Source: ZC4RG29 sp036563875
Lineage (GTDB): Bacteria > Bacteroidota > Bacteroidia > Cytophagales > Cyclobacteriaceae
Reading direction: 5' to 3'
Assembly: GCA_036563875.1 (NCBI GenBank)
Contig: DATCLO010000044.1
Coordinates: forward strand, 1 to 23,349
DNA: 23,349 nucleotides
The notes under the pieces are model-generated. The model saw only the letters and a list, made by a program, of their open reading frames with translations. It did not search any database and was not told where the DNA came from. Position 1 is the stretch's first letter; the number at the start of each line of letters is the position of its first letter. Below, piece after piece: positions 14,156 through 22,668 of the stretch. A program made the position numbers and the translations under genes.

Positions 14156-15661
14156 GTGAACTACTTTCTCGGCATAGACATCGGTACAGGAAGCACGAAG
14201 GCCGTGGCCATCAGTGAGGCGATGGATAAAGTGCTTTCCGTCGAACAGTCACCCTACCCGACGTTCCACCCGGTGCCATTCGCAAGCGAACAGGACCCGG
14301 AGCAGATATGGGAAGCATTCATACAATGCGTGCAGGCTACGGTCGCCAGACTTGGCGGTCCTCCGGAAGCAATTGGCTTCAGCACGGCCATGCATTCCGT
14401 GATCGCCATCGACAAAAATGGACGGCCCCTGCGTAAGATGCTGACCTGGGCAGACAGTCGGTGTGCACCCGTCGCGCGCGCACTGCGTGCATCCAGCTAC
14501 GCACGTGAACTTTACGAAACGACAGGCACTGCCATTCATGCCATGAGTCCGCTCGTCAAGCTCATTTGGCTCCGCGAGCACGAACCCGAAACGTTTCGCA
14601 ATGCAGTACGATTCGTATCGATCAAGGAATTCATCTGGCACCGACTTTTCGGCGAGTATGAGATGGACTACTCCGCCGCGTCGGGTACCGGACTTATGGA
14701 CATATTAGGTCGACGGTGGAATCCAAAATCCCTCGAACTCGCTGGCATCAATGAGAACCAGCTTTCAACCCTTGTACCGACACACCACCGCCGAAAAGAT
14801 TTGTCACCAGAACTGCAGCAACTGCTCACGCTGACAACTACTCCGTGGTTTGTTGTAGGCGGCGGTGATGGTTGTCTTGCAAACCTGGGCAGCAATGCAA
14901 TCACGCCGGGCGTTGCCTGCCTCACAATTGGCACGAGCGGCGCCGTGCGCGTCGCTTCGCCAACACCCCGCTACAACTTTTCATCCATGACCTTCAACTA
15001 CATCCTCGATGAAAAGACATACATATGTGGCGGCCCGATAAACAACGGCGGCGTCATCCTGCAGTGGTATCTCCGCGACTTGCTGGGTAAATCTCCTGCG
15101 CAAATAACCGACTACACTGCTTTCATTTCGAAGGCCGCATCGCTATCCCCCGGTGCCAATGGTCTAATCTTCCTGCCCTATCTCATGGGAGAGCGCGCGC
15201 CGGTGTGGGACAGTCGCGTTCGTGGTGCGTTCTTTGGCATTACAACGCAGCACAGACAAGAGCACTTTACTCGTGCGTTGATGGAGGGTATATCCTTCGC
15301 CCTCTATCAGGTCGCCCGCGTTCTACGTGATGCTGGCGGCGAGATGAAACAGATTAACGCAAGCGGCGGATTCGTTCACTCGCGCGAATGGCTGCAGATT
15401 CTCAGCGACATTTTTGGCATGCCAGTGTATCGCTACAATCCCGAAGACGCGTCGTCAATTGGCGCCGCAATGATCGCTGCACGCGCCGCACGCGGACTGG
15501 ATGCCTATCCTCCTTTTCAGGAACATCAATCACCAGAGGTTTTTCAGCCAGACGCCGGCCGTCATGCCCAGTACCAAAAACCGTTCGAAGTGTTTCAGCG
15601 TTTGTTCAGCAAGACAAGGGATGAGATGGAAGTGCTGCACGAGATGAGCGGCGACGGTTAG
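14156..15661 (+). CDS. gntK: FGGY-family carbohydrate kinase, probably gluconokinase
   Basis: Cytoplasmic ATP-dependent sugar kinase, 501 residues from the GTG at 14156. Domain I opens with the ATP-binding GIDIGTGSTK (6-15). Domain II has the catalytic Asp238 in VVGGGDG and the nucleotide-binding TIGTSG (258-263), then NNGG and LMGERAP segments. The substrate-side segments FSTAMHSVIAID (75-86), LTWADSR (96-102) and GTAIHAMSPL (124-133) resemble Bacillus gluconokinase more than xylulokinase or glycerol kinase as I recall them, hence gluconate to 6-phosphogluconate; substrate choice is less sure than family. The frame stays open upstream to 13898 through the octamer palindrome, but that part encodes repeat-derived His/Thr/Gln/Asn-rich sequence, so I start at the GTG, where the FGGY fold begins. 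The stop overlaps that of the convergent phosphoesterase gene. Confidence 0.85.
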   Translation: MNYFLGIDIGTGSTKAVAISEAMDKVLSVEQSPYPTFHPVPFASEQDPEQIWEAFIQCVQATVARLGGPPEAIGFSTAMHSVIAIDKNGRPLRKMLTWADSRCAPVARALRASSYARELYETTGTAIHAMSPLVKLIWLREHEPETFRNAVRFVSIKEFIWHRLFGEYEMDYSAASGTGLMDILGRRWNPKSLELAGINENQLSTLVPTHHRRKDLSPELQQLLTLTTTPWFVVGGGDGCLANLGSNAITPGVACLTIGTSGAVRVASPTPRYNFSSMTFNYILDEKTYICGGPINNGGVILQWYLRDLLGKSPAQITDYTAFISKAASLSPGANGLIFLPYLMGERAPVWDSRVRGAFFGITTQHRQEHFTRALMEGISFALYQVARVLRDAGGEMKQINASGGFVHSREWLQILSDIFGMPVYRYNPEDASSIGAAMIAARAARGLDAYPPFQEHQSPEVFQPDAGRHAQYQKPFEVFQRLFSKTRDEMEVLHEMSGDG

Positions 15662-16923
15662 GCTCTCTTAAGTTCGATGATTGTTAGCTCCGGGGGCATA
15701 CCGATTCTTCCCAGGAACCCAAGGCATCCAAAGCCCCTGTTCACGTAAAGGTATTGATTCCCTTCCTGGTAAAGATCGGCCCATTGTACGTACGAATACT
15801 TTGCAGGGCTCCAGCGAACATCGCCAATCTCTATTCCCATCTGGAACCCGTGGGTGTGACCCGAGAACATCACGTCGATATCCGGAAAGTCCTTTCTCAC
15901 AATGGCATCCCAATGGCTCGGGTCATGCGACAACAAAAGTTTCACAGGCGTCTCTTCCGTACCTTTGTAAGCCAGGTCTACTCTACCATGCTTCGGGAAC
16001 CGACCTTTACCCCAGTTTTCGACACCAAGGATCGCGATCCGTTCGCCGCCAGTTTCAAGGAAGCGATGTTCGTTCATGAGAAGGTCGTAACCCAGTTCAC
16101 GATGGGATTGGATGAAATCCTGAAAATTTTTGCGCTTCGCTTCAATTGAAGGCCAGGAGATGTAGTCACCATAGTCGTGATTACCGGTTACGGAGAAGAC
16201 ACCCAGGGGGGCGCGCAGCATACGCAGCAAGTCAGCGAATTCATAGAGCTCGCTCGTTCGGTAATTGACGAGATCACCCGTGAAAAAAATAACGTCGGGC
16301 TTTTCCCGCATGAACAACTCGAACCCGCCGCGAATCCTGGACTTAAAGTATGCCGGATTGCAGTGGATGTCGGAAATCTGTCCGATGCGAATGCCATCAA
16401 ACGCACGCGGGAGGTTAGGCAGTCGTATCGTACGCCGTAACACGCGGAAATCGTAAGCACCATAGGAGATCCCGAAAATCGCGGCAGCAAATGGAAGCCC
16501 TGCAGTGATAAGTGCAGTCTTCTCAATAAAAGCAGCCCGGGTCATCTTCGTGATTTTCTCGGATGCTTCTTCTGACAATGCGCGTCTTCGACGAAGCGCC
16601 GCGATGGCGTTTACTATGAGCAGCGTGGTGTCCTGCACGATGGTCGTGGCAACGGGTATGGCTTTGGTGCCATAAATCACCATGAGGCCCGTTATGTACC
16701 AGTGGCTTATCCCTTCCTGAATTCCCAGGCGATCGGCCTGGTAGTACATCACGACAACCGCTATCGCAAACAATGTTGTCGCGGAAACAGCTAACAGAAT
16801 TGTGATCCGAAGCCAGCGGTTCGCAACCGGAATGATCCTCCGCAGCATGGCCACGAAAAGGACGTCGACCAGCACGATCAGCGACACCAAAATGAAGGCG
16901 AGTACGACCTTGTTCTGTAACAT
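15658..16923 (-). CDS. Membrane-anchored metallophosphoesterase
   Basis: A 421-residue protein with about four N-terminal membrane spans (near 5-26, 38-60, 75-95 and 132-152) followed by a calcineurin-like metallophosphoesterase domain from about 165 to the end. All five metal-site blocks are visible: DIH (185-187), GDLVNYR (216-222), GNHDYG (247-252), LSHDPSHW (331-338) and SGHTHG (354-359). It should therefore be an active two-metal phosphoesterase. The layout resembles the YkuE/YpbG group, some members of which have been linked to lipid or cell-wall substrates; the substrate here is unknown. It is last in a minus-strand set, 28 bases after the two-span protein gene. Its stop overlaps the stop of the convergent kinase gene, leaving no room for a separate terminator. 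Confidence 0.9.
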   Translation of the reverse strand: MLQNKVVLAFILVSLIVLVDVLFVAMLRRIIPVANRWLRITILLAVSATTLFAIAVVVMYYQADRLGIQEGISHWYITGLMVIYGTKAIPVATTIVQDTTLLIVNAIAALRRRRALSEEASEKITKMTRAAFIEKTALITAGLPFAAAIFGISYGAYDFRVLRRTIRLPNLPRAFDGIRIGQISDIHCNPAYFKSRIRGGFELFMREKPDVIFFTGDLVNYRTSELYEFADLLRMLRAPLGVFSVTGNHDYGDYISWPSIEAKRKNFQDFIQSHRELGYDLLMNEHRFLETGGERIAILGVENWGKGRFPKHGRVDLAYKGTEETPVKLLLSHDPSHWDAIVRKDFPDIDVMFSGHTHGFQMGIEIGDVRWSPAKYSYVQWADLYQEGNQYLYVNRGFGCLGFLGRIGMPPELTIIELKRA

Positions 16924-16951
16924 CGCCTCAATTTAGCATCAGCACGCGAGT

Positions 16952-17287
16952 TTATCGGGGAGAATCGGAATCATCCTGGAAGTGGCACCATTTTTCCCTG
17001 ATTCTTTGCTTGAGTGCCTCCCGTTCTTCCGGCGACATACGGGACAATTTTTCCTTCATTTTCATCTTCAGGGAGTGCCCTCTGTGACCTCCCCTGGCGA
17101 ACCCGCCCAGCAATATTTTCGACAACAAGAGCATGCCCAGCGCCTGCCAGAAGGTGATGACAGGACCTGCAAAAAGGTCGGGTATCAGCCAGTTCCAAAG
17201 CTGTTGGGTGACGAAGGTGAGCGCTGTCAGCACCAACAGGCCGAACAGAACCCACAACAAAATTCTACCACCTCTTTTCATAATCAT
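16952..17287 (-). CDS. Two-span membrane protein beside an ECF sigma factor
   Basis: A 111-residue protein I cannot place in a named family. It has a short basic start (MIMKRGGR), a first hydrophobic span at about 9-27, a second at about 42-62, a Gly/His-rich link (ARGGHRGHS), then a charged helical tail with the phrase RMSPEEREALKQRIREKW (about 82-99) and an acidic end. The positive-inside rule puts both ends in the cytoplasm. It lies 56 bases after the sigma-factor gene and 28 before the phosphoesterase gene, on the same strand. The position suggests an anti-sigma or membrane-stress role, but no anti-sigma domain is recognisable. A second ATG two codons in is an equally good start. Confidence 0.7.
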   Translation of the reverse strand: MIMKRGGRILLWVLFGLLVLTALTFVTQQLWNWLIPDLFAGPVITFWQALGMLLLSKILLGGFARGGHRGHSLKMKMKEKLSRMSPEEREALKQRIREKWCHFQDDSDSPR

Positions 17288-17343
17288 AATGATTTCTTTG
17301 ACCGCGACAGCACGCTGTTCACGGAATAGTGCTCAGTTTATTT

Positions 17344-17886
17344 TCATAACTCGTCGTACAACTTCTGCAGCCGCTTTCTGAGGGCGAGTATTGCATATCG
17401 CTTTCGCGAAAGCAACGTGTTGATGGAGACGCCCTGCTCAGCAGCAAGTTCGCGGAAGCTGACTTCCTCGATTTCATTTCGGATAAACACTTCCCTTTGT
17501 TCCTGCGGGAGCTCGTCGAGTGCCTCCATGATTTCCTCCCATATCATTTCCCGCAAGAACGCGTCCTCGGGCGTGTTTCCGAGATCGGGAAGGATGTCTT
17601 GCATCGTCAGCGGCACGTCCTCATCAGGTCCCGTCGTCTGTGTGAGATTGGTCTTTTTCGGGCGCACAGCGTCCCTTCGGTACCGGTCTATGATCTTGTT
17701 GCGCGCGACCGAAAACAACCACGACGTAACACGGTCCAGCGACTCGATCGAATCATAACCGGCAATGAATTGATAGAAGACGTCCTGTAGAATGTCTTCG
17801 GCTTCTTCAAGGGTAGAAACGCGATTGCGAATAAAATTGAGCAATCTTCCTCTCTCCCGAAGAAATGTCTGTTCTTTAACTTGCAT
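17344..17886 (-). CDS. ECF-type RNA polymerase sigma factor
   Basis: A 180-residue extracytoplasmic-function sigma factor, directing RNA polymerase to a small set of promoters. Region 2 covers about 8-72, with the core-binding AEDILQDVFYQFI (29-41) and the -10-reading stretch SWLFSVARNKIIDRYRR (55-71). An acidic linker follows (about 85-112). Region 4 (about 118-175) has LPQEQREVFIRNEIEEVSF and the helix-turn-helix GVSINTLLSRKRYAILAL. I use the ATG at 17886; a GTG at 17898 would add four residues. The gene opens the minus-strand set sigma, two-span protein, phosphoesterase. It is divergent from the alpha/beta hydrolase gene across a gap rich in inverted repeats that may hold its control region. 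Family sure, regulon unknown. Confidence 0.93.
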   Translation of the reverse strand: MQVKEQTFLRERGRLLNFIRNRVSTLEEAEDILQDVFYQFIAGYDSIESLDRVTSWLFSVARNKIIDRYRRDAVRPKKTNLTQTTGPDEDVPLTMQDILPDLGNTPEDAFLREMIWEEIMEALDELPQEQREVFIRNEIEEVSFRELAAEQGVSINTLLSRKRYAILALRKRLQKLYDEL

Positions 17887-17922
17887 TGCCAGTTCCACGG
17901 CGCGTCACAAGAATGGACCCAG

Positions 17923-17983
17923 TTTAAAGGGATAGACGGCATCCCCTTTAAATTATTTTAACCCAAATTTGTCATTTTTGGGT
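17923..17983. promoter_or_regulatory. Two inverted repeats in the divergent sigma/hydrolase gap
   Basis: TTTAAAGGGAT (17923-17933) faces ATCCCCTTTAAA (17941-17952), one base short of perfect, with a 7-base loop. Next to it ACCCAAA (17961-17967) faces TTTGGGT (17977-17983). Both lie between the two divergent gene starts. They could be operators or hairpins in a 5' leader; no -7 box is clear. Confidence 0.5.
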
Positions 17984-18013
17984 CTGGACCTCCATTAACC
18001 CGGCAGCAAGGTA

Positions 18014-18820
18014 ATGAATGTATACAGTGAACGAAGCATTGCGCTACCGGGCAGCGTACTTTCCTATTACGTAGCTGGATCGGGGAATCTTCCCCTTGTT
18101 GCTTTTCACGGCTTTGGACAAACCCACAAGGCATTTTACTCCTGGTTGGACGCAGTGGGCAGCCAGTACCGGTTAATCCTCGTCGATCTGTATTTTCACG
18201 GCAAAAGCACCTGGGATGATCCAGATACCCCGCTGGAAAAGAACACCTGGAAGGAGGTAATGTCCACCCTGTTTGCCCGGGAAGGTATTTCAACCTGCTC
18301 TGTTGCCGGATTCAGCCTGGGCGGAAAGTTTGCCCTGGCCACCTTTGAGGCGTTCCCCGGACAGGTACGCGCCCTTTACCTGATAGCAGCCGACGGTATT
18401 CGGCCATCTTTTTGGTACACGCTGGCCACATGGCCCTTGCCCATGAGGGCCCTGTTCCGGAGCCTGATTAGCCACGAAAAGCGGTTCACTAAACTCACGC
18501 GCGTCGCGAAAGCTCTGGGACTGGCCGACAAAAAAGTGCTGCGTTTCGCAGAAAACCAGATGGACACGCCGGCCAGGCGCGAAAGGGTGTACAACACGTG
18601 GGTCGTTCTTCGCCGCCTGAAATTCGACATGAGTCACCTCACGCGCATGATGGAGGCATACGATACGCGCGTTGTCGTGATCACCGGTCGCTATGACAGG
18701 ATTATCCCACCGCACCGCGTGGAACCAGTTTTCAAACGGTTGAAGAACGCGACCTTTCACGTGCTGGAAACGGGACACAATAGCCTCCTTCCCGCCGCTG
18801 CCTCTCTCATCTCAGAATAG
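18014..18820 (+). CDS. Alpha/beta hydrolase
   Basis: A 268-residue cytoplasmic alpha/beta hydrolase; no signal peptide. The oxyanion-hole motif HGFGQ is at 32-36, the nucleophile elbow GFSLGG at 99-104 with Ser101, the acid Asp228 in TGRYDRIIPP, and the base His255 in ETGHNSLLP. The cap region (about 130-205) is basic and aromatic. The triad is complete, so it should be an active esterase, lipase, thioesterase or C-C hydrolase; the substrate cannot be read from the sequence. It is divergent from the ECF sigma gene and 78 bases ahead of purL, which has its own candidate promoter, so the two are probably not one unit. Confidence 0.9.
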   Translation: MNVYSERSIALPGSVLSYYVAGSGNLPLVAFHGFGQTHKAFYSWLDAVGSQYRLILVDLYFHGKSTWDDPDTPLEKNTWKEVMSTLFAREGISTCSVAGFSLGGKFALATFEAFPGQVRALYLIAADGIRPSFWYTLATWPLPMRALFRSLISHEKRFTKLTRVAKALGLADKKVLRFAENQMDTPARRERVYNTWVVLRRLKFDMSHLTRMMEAYDTRVVVITGRYDRIIPPHRVEPVFKRLKNATFHVLETGHNSLLPAAASLISE

Positions 18821-18837
18821 TCCAATTCATTTGAAAT

Positions 18838-18872
18838 TTTGCCTGAAATCCGGCCGAAGCGTGTTACTTTTG
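18838..18872 (+). promoter_or_regulatory. Candidate Bacteroidota promoter before purL
   Basis: TACTTTTG at 18865-18872 matches TAnnTTTG exactly. A TTTG at 18838-18841 lies 23 bases upstream, slightly long for the usual -33/-7 spacing. The predicted start of transcription leaves a leader of about 20 bases before the purL ATG. Confidence 0.6.
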
Positions 18873-18898
18873 CGCGTCGCTAAACGTTTTCCTTTTCC

Positions 18899-21800
18899 AT
18901 GATCTTATTCTTCCGTTCAGACACCAACACGATCTTCGCGGTTGGTGCGGCGCAGCCTTTGTCAAAATCGGACATGGACAAGCTGGTGTGGCTTTTTGGC
19001 GGCGCCCGGCCTGATTCAAGCACCGAAATCACAGGACCGTTCAAAGGGCCACGGAGGGAGATGATCACACCGTGGAGTACAAACGCCGTTGACATCGCCC
19101 ATAATATGGGCGTCACAGGCATTAGCCGGATCGAAATGTTCACCCCCTTCGGGTCGGATACTCATTTCGATCCCATGCTTGAAGAACGTTACCCCGTACT
19201 CGATCAGGAGCTATACACCATCAAGGTTACACCTCAACCGATCGTCGAAATCGACTCTATAGCAGCTTACAACGAAGCGGAAGGCCTCGCACTAAGCGAC
19301 GAAGAAATACAATACCTCGAAGCAGTAAGCCGTGAACTGGGTCGCAAGCTCACGGACAGCGAAGTGTTCGGGTTCTCACAAGTCAACTCCGAACACTGCC
19401 GCCACAAGATTTTCAACGGTACATTCATCATCGACGGAAAGAAGAAGGAGCACACCCTATTTCAACTCATCCGCAAGACGTCATCAGCAAATCCCAACAG
19501 GCTTGTTTCCGCATATCGCGACAACGTAGCCTTCATTGAAGGACCGGTCGTTGAGCAATTCGCGCCCGTTCGTCAGGACGTTCCGGCATTCTTCGCTGTC
19601 CGCGACATTAACTCAGTGATCTCGCTGAAAGCGGAAACGCATAATTTTCCCACAACAGTAGAACCCTTTAACGGTGCCGCCACCGGATCAGGCGGTGAGA
19701 TCCGCGACCGCCTTGCGGGAGGCAAAGGATCGCTTCCCCTGGCAGGGACGGCCGTATACATCACCTCCTATCCGCGCCTTGAAGGAGGAAGACCGTGGGA
19801 AAATCGAATCAAACCACGCAAATGGCTGTACCACGCGCCTGCAGAAATTCTCATCCGCGCATCCGACGGTGCATCGGACTTCGGCAACAAGTTCGGGCAG
19901 CCTTTGATCTGTGGAAGCCTGCTGACTTTCGAGCATGAGGACGGCAGCCGCACATACGGGTATGACAAAGTCATCATGCTGGCAGGAGGTGTCGGTTTTG
20001 CGCGGAAGGAAGACAGCATCAAGGGTAAACTATCGCCAGGCGACCGCATCGTCATGCTCGGGGGCGACAATTACAGAATCGGAATGGGCGGCGGAGCAGT
20101 CTCATCCGTTGCCACAGGAGAATACGCAAATACGATAGAACTGAACGCGGTTCAGCGCTCAAATCCAGAGATGCAAAAGCGGGTCATGAACGCGATACGC
20201 GCAATGGTTGAAGCGGAAGACAATCCCATCATCACGATTCATGATCATGGCGCAGGCGGACACCTCAATTGCTTTTCAGAACTTCTTGAAGAAACTGGTG
20301 GCAAGATCAATATTGATAGACTGCCTATCGGCGATCCGACCCTTTCTGAAAAGGAAATCATCAGCAATGAATCGCAGGAGCGCATGGGTCTTGGTCTCCA
20401 TGAACAAGATCTTGAACGACTCCGCATTGTGTCTGAACGCGAGCGTGCACCATTTTATGTAGTAGGTGAAGCCACCGGCGATAAACGTCTTGTGTTTGAG
20501 AAAGAATCAAGCGGAAAGAAACCGGTAGACATCCTGATGCGTCACCTCTTCGGTTCAACGCCAACGACGGTAATCGAAGATCGGACGGTGAAACCATCTC
20601 ATCAACCTGTCGCGTACGACGTAGAAAAGTTCCCTGAGTATGTTGAACAGGTTCTTCAGGTGGAAGCTGTTGCGTGCAAGGACTGGCTCACGAACAAGGT
20701 CGACCGCTGCGTTACGGGAAAAGTCGCGATGCAACAAACGTGCGGACAAATCCAGCTGCCGCTCAACAACGTTGGCATCATGACGCTTGACTATTCCGGT
20801 AGCAACGGCGTAGCAACGGCCATCGGTCACGCACCGCAGGCTTCGCTTATCGAGCCGGCAATGGGCGGAAAACTCGCTATCGCAGAAGCACTAACGAACC
20901 TGGTATGGGCTCCCCTGAAACATGGACTCAGCGGCGTGTCGTTAAGCGCCAACTGGATGTGGCCGGCAAAGAACGCGGGCGAAGACGCCAGGTTGTACAG
21001 CGCAGTGGAAGCGGTCAGCGATTTCGCGATTCGTCTTGGCATCAACATACCCACCGGCAAAGACTCACTTTCGATGACGCAGAAATATCCGGATGGCAAG
21101 GTCGTGTACTCACCCGGAACGGTCATCATCTCTGCCGTGGCAGAAGTAACGGATGTACGGAAGGCCGTTAGCCCTGCGCTGGTGAACGAACCCGACAGTC
21201 AGATTTTGTATATCGATTTTTCCTCCGGACCCTCAGCGCTGGGAGGAAGTGCTTTTGCGCAGGTCACAGGCCAACTCGGAAATGAAGTGCCAGTCGTTGC
21301 CGATGAGTCACTCTTCCGCGAAGCATTCGAAGCTATTCAAGAGTTGATTCATGAAGGCGTTGTTCTCGCGGGTCATGATATTTCTGCCGGAGGAATAATC
21401 ACTGCGTTGCTGGAGATGTGTTTTCCGACGCCCGGTGTTGGATTGGTGGTTAACGTTCCCGACAGTGAAGATCTCGTGCGGTTCCTGTTCAGCGAAAAGC
21501 CCGGCGTGTTAATCCAGGTAAAGGATGCCGACAAGGTTACCGCCATGCTCCGCGATCGCGGGCTTGATGCCTACCGTATTGCACGGATCACGATGGAGCG
21601 CCAACTCACGATCGCGAATCACAGACTGGACATCGACCGCCTCAGGGATACGTGGTTCAGCACATCGCACAAACTTGACAGGCTGCAACGCCCCGTACCG
21701 CATGCTGATCTACGCGGCAGGAATTACAGTCGCCAGCCACTTTCATATGCATTTCCGAAAGATTTCGACGGACGTCTCGGGACGTTGGGATTGAGTCGAA

Positions 21801-22570
21801 AACGAACGTCCGCTTCGGGGGTGACAGCAGCTATTATCCGGGAGCAAGGCGTTAACGGCGACCGCGAGCTTGCCTATGCCCTGTTCCTCGCGGGCTTTGA
21901 TGTGCGCGATGTGCACATGACCGACCTGGTAACGGGACGCGAGAATCTCAGCGACGTGAAGCTCATTGCGTTTCCCGGAGGGTTTGCAAACTCAGACGTT
22001 TTGGGATCTGCAAAAGGATGGGCAGGCGCGTTCCTGTACAACGAACGGGCGCGCAAGGCACTCAACGATTTCTATGAACGGCCGGATACGTTGTCGATCG
22101 GTATTTGTAATGGCTGTCAGCTTGTGATGGAGCTTGGCTTATTGTATCGCGACGATAAGAATCATCCGAAGATGCATCACAATGGGTCCGGAAAATTTGA
22201 GTCGGCATTCGTAAGTCTGACCATTCCGGAAAGTAATTCCGTGATGTTTGGTAGTCTGGCGGGAACGCAGCTGGGATGCTGGGTCGCGCATGGTGAAGGC
22301 CGCTTCCGCCTTCCGGAAAACACATCGCGATATCAGGTTGCGGCCCGATACACCTATGCGGAATATCCCGGAAATCCGAACGACTCCGACGGCGCCGTGG
22401 CGGCGCTGTGCTCGCACGACGGCAGGCACCTGGCCATTATGCCACATCTGGAACGATCATTGTTTCCGTGGAATTGGGGATACTATCCTGTGGAACGCCG
22501 GAGTGACGAAGTTTCTCCCTGGATCCTGGCCTTCGTAAATGCAAAAAGCTGGATACTAGCTCAATCCTGA
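18899..22570 (+). CDS. purL: Phosphoribosylformylglycinamidine synthase (single-chain PurL)
   Basis: Fourth step of purine biosynthesis: FGAR plus glutamine and ATP to FGAM, in the cytoplasm. At 1223 residues it is the large single-chain form, a little shorter than E. coli PurL (about 1295). The N-terminal PurS-like domain and linker lead to FGFSQVNSEHCRHKIF at about 156-171, a hallmark of the family. Two AIR-synthase-like halves follow, with KAETHNFPT and GGEIRDR near 242-267. The C-terminal glutamine amidotransferase domain (about 974-1223) has the triad Cys1070 in GICNGCQ, and His1183 and Glu1185 in PHLERSLFPW. All key residues are present, so it should use glutamine directly without separate PurQ or PurS. 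No purine riboswitch is visible in the short leader. Confidence 0.97.
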   Translation: MILFFRSDTNTIFAVGAAQPLSKSDMDKLVWLFGGARPDSSTEITGPFKGPRREMITPWSTNAVDIAHNMGVTGISRIEMFTPFGSDTHFDPMLEERYPVLDQELYTIKVTPQPIVEIDSIAAYNEAEGLALSDEEIQYLEAVSRELGRKLTDSEVFGFSQVNSEHCRHKIFNGTFIIDGKKKEHTLFQLIRKTSSANPNRLVSAYRDNVAFIEGPVVEQFAPVRQDVPAFFAVRDINSVISLKAETHNFPTTVEPFNGAATGSGGEIRDRLAGGKGSLPLAGTAVYITSYPRLEGGRPWENRIKPRKWLYHAPAEILIRASDGASDFGNKFGQPLICGSLLTFEHEDGSRTYGYDKVIMLAGGVGFARKEDSIKGKLSPGDRIVMLGGDNYRIGMGGGAVSSVATGEYANTIELNAVQRSNPEMQKRVMNAIRAMVEAEDNPIITIHDHGAGGHLNCFSELLEETGGKINIDRLPIGDPTLSEKEIISNESQERMGLGLHEQDLERLRIVSERERAPFYVVGEATGDKRLVFEKESSGKKPVDILMRHLFGSTPTTVIEDRTVKPSHQPVAYDVEKFPEYVEQVLQVEAVACKDWLTNKVDRCVTGKVAMQQTCGQIQLPLNNVGIMTLDYSGSNGVATAIGHAPQASLIEPAMGGKLAIAEALTNLVWAPLKHGLSGVSLSANWMWPAKNAGEDARLYSAVEAVSDFAIRLGINIPTGKDSLSMTQKYPDGKVVYSPGTVIISAVAEVTDVRKAVSPALVNEPDSQILYIDFSSGPSALGGSAFAQVTGQLGNEVPVVADESLFREAFEAIQELIHEGVVLAGHDISAGGIITALLEMCFPTPGVGLVVNVPDSEDLVRFLFSEKPGVLIQVKDADKVTAMLRDRGLDAYRIARITMERQLTIANHRLDIDRLRDTWFSTSHKLDRLQRPVPHADLRGRNYSRQPLSYAFPKDFDGRLGTLGLSRKRTSASGVTAAIIREQGVNGDRELAYALFLAGFDVRDVHMTDLVTGRENLSDVKLIAFPGGFANSDVLGSAKGWAGAFLYNERARKALNDFYERPDTLSIGICNGCQLVMELGLLYRDDKNHPKMHHNGSGKFESAFVSLTIPESNSVMFGSLAGTQLGCWVAHGEGRFRLPENTSRYQVAARYTYAEYPGNPNDSDGAVAALCSHDGRHLAIMPHLERSLFPWNWGYYPVERRSDEVSPWILAFVNAKSWILAQS

Positions 22571-22577
22571 GTTTTTG

Positions 22578-22619
22578 CCAAACGAATACCGGATTGTGTT
22601 GGTAAGGTATCGATTTTGG
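22578..22619. repeat. Imperfect inverted repeat after purL
   Basis: The bases at 22578-22590 (CCAAACGAATACC) pair with 22606-22619 (GGTATCGATTTTGG), with one bulge and one mismatch, around a 15-base loop. It begins seven bases after the purL stop. No long T-run follows, so it is at best a weak terminator or an RNA-stabilising 3' hairpin. Confidence 0.45.
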
Positions 22620-22668
22620 TATATATTCAAATTGAAATCCCGATTGCCGCACTCTAACTGGTTGGCTT

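Noticed and set aside
18899..22570. PurL as truncated because shorter than the E. coli enzyme
   Set aside because: All domains and the Cys-His-Glu triad are present; the length suits shorter single-chain forms.
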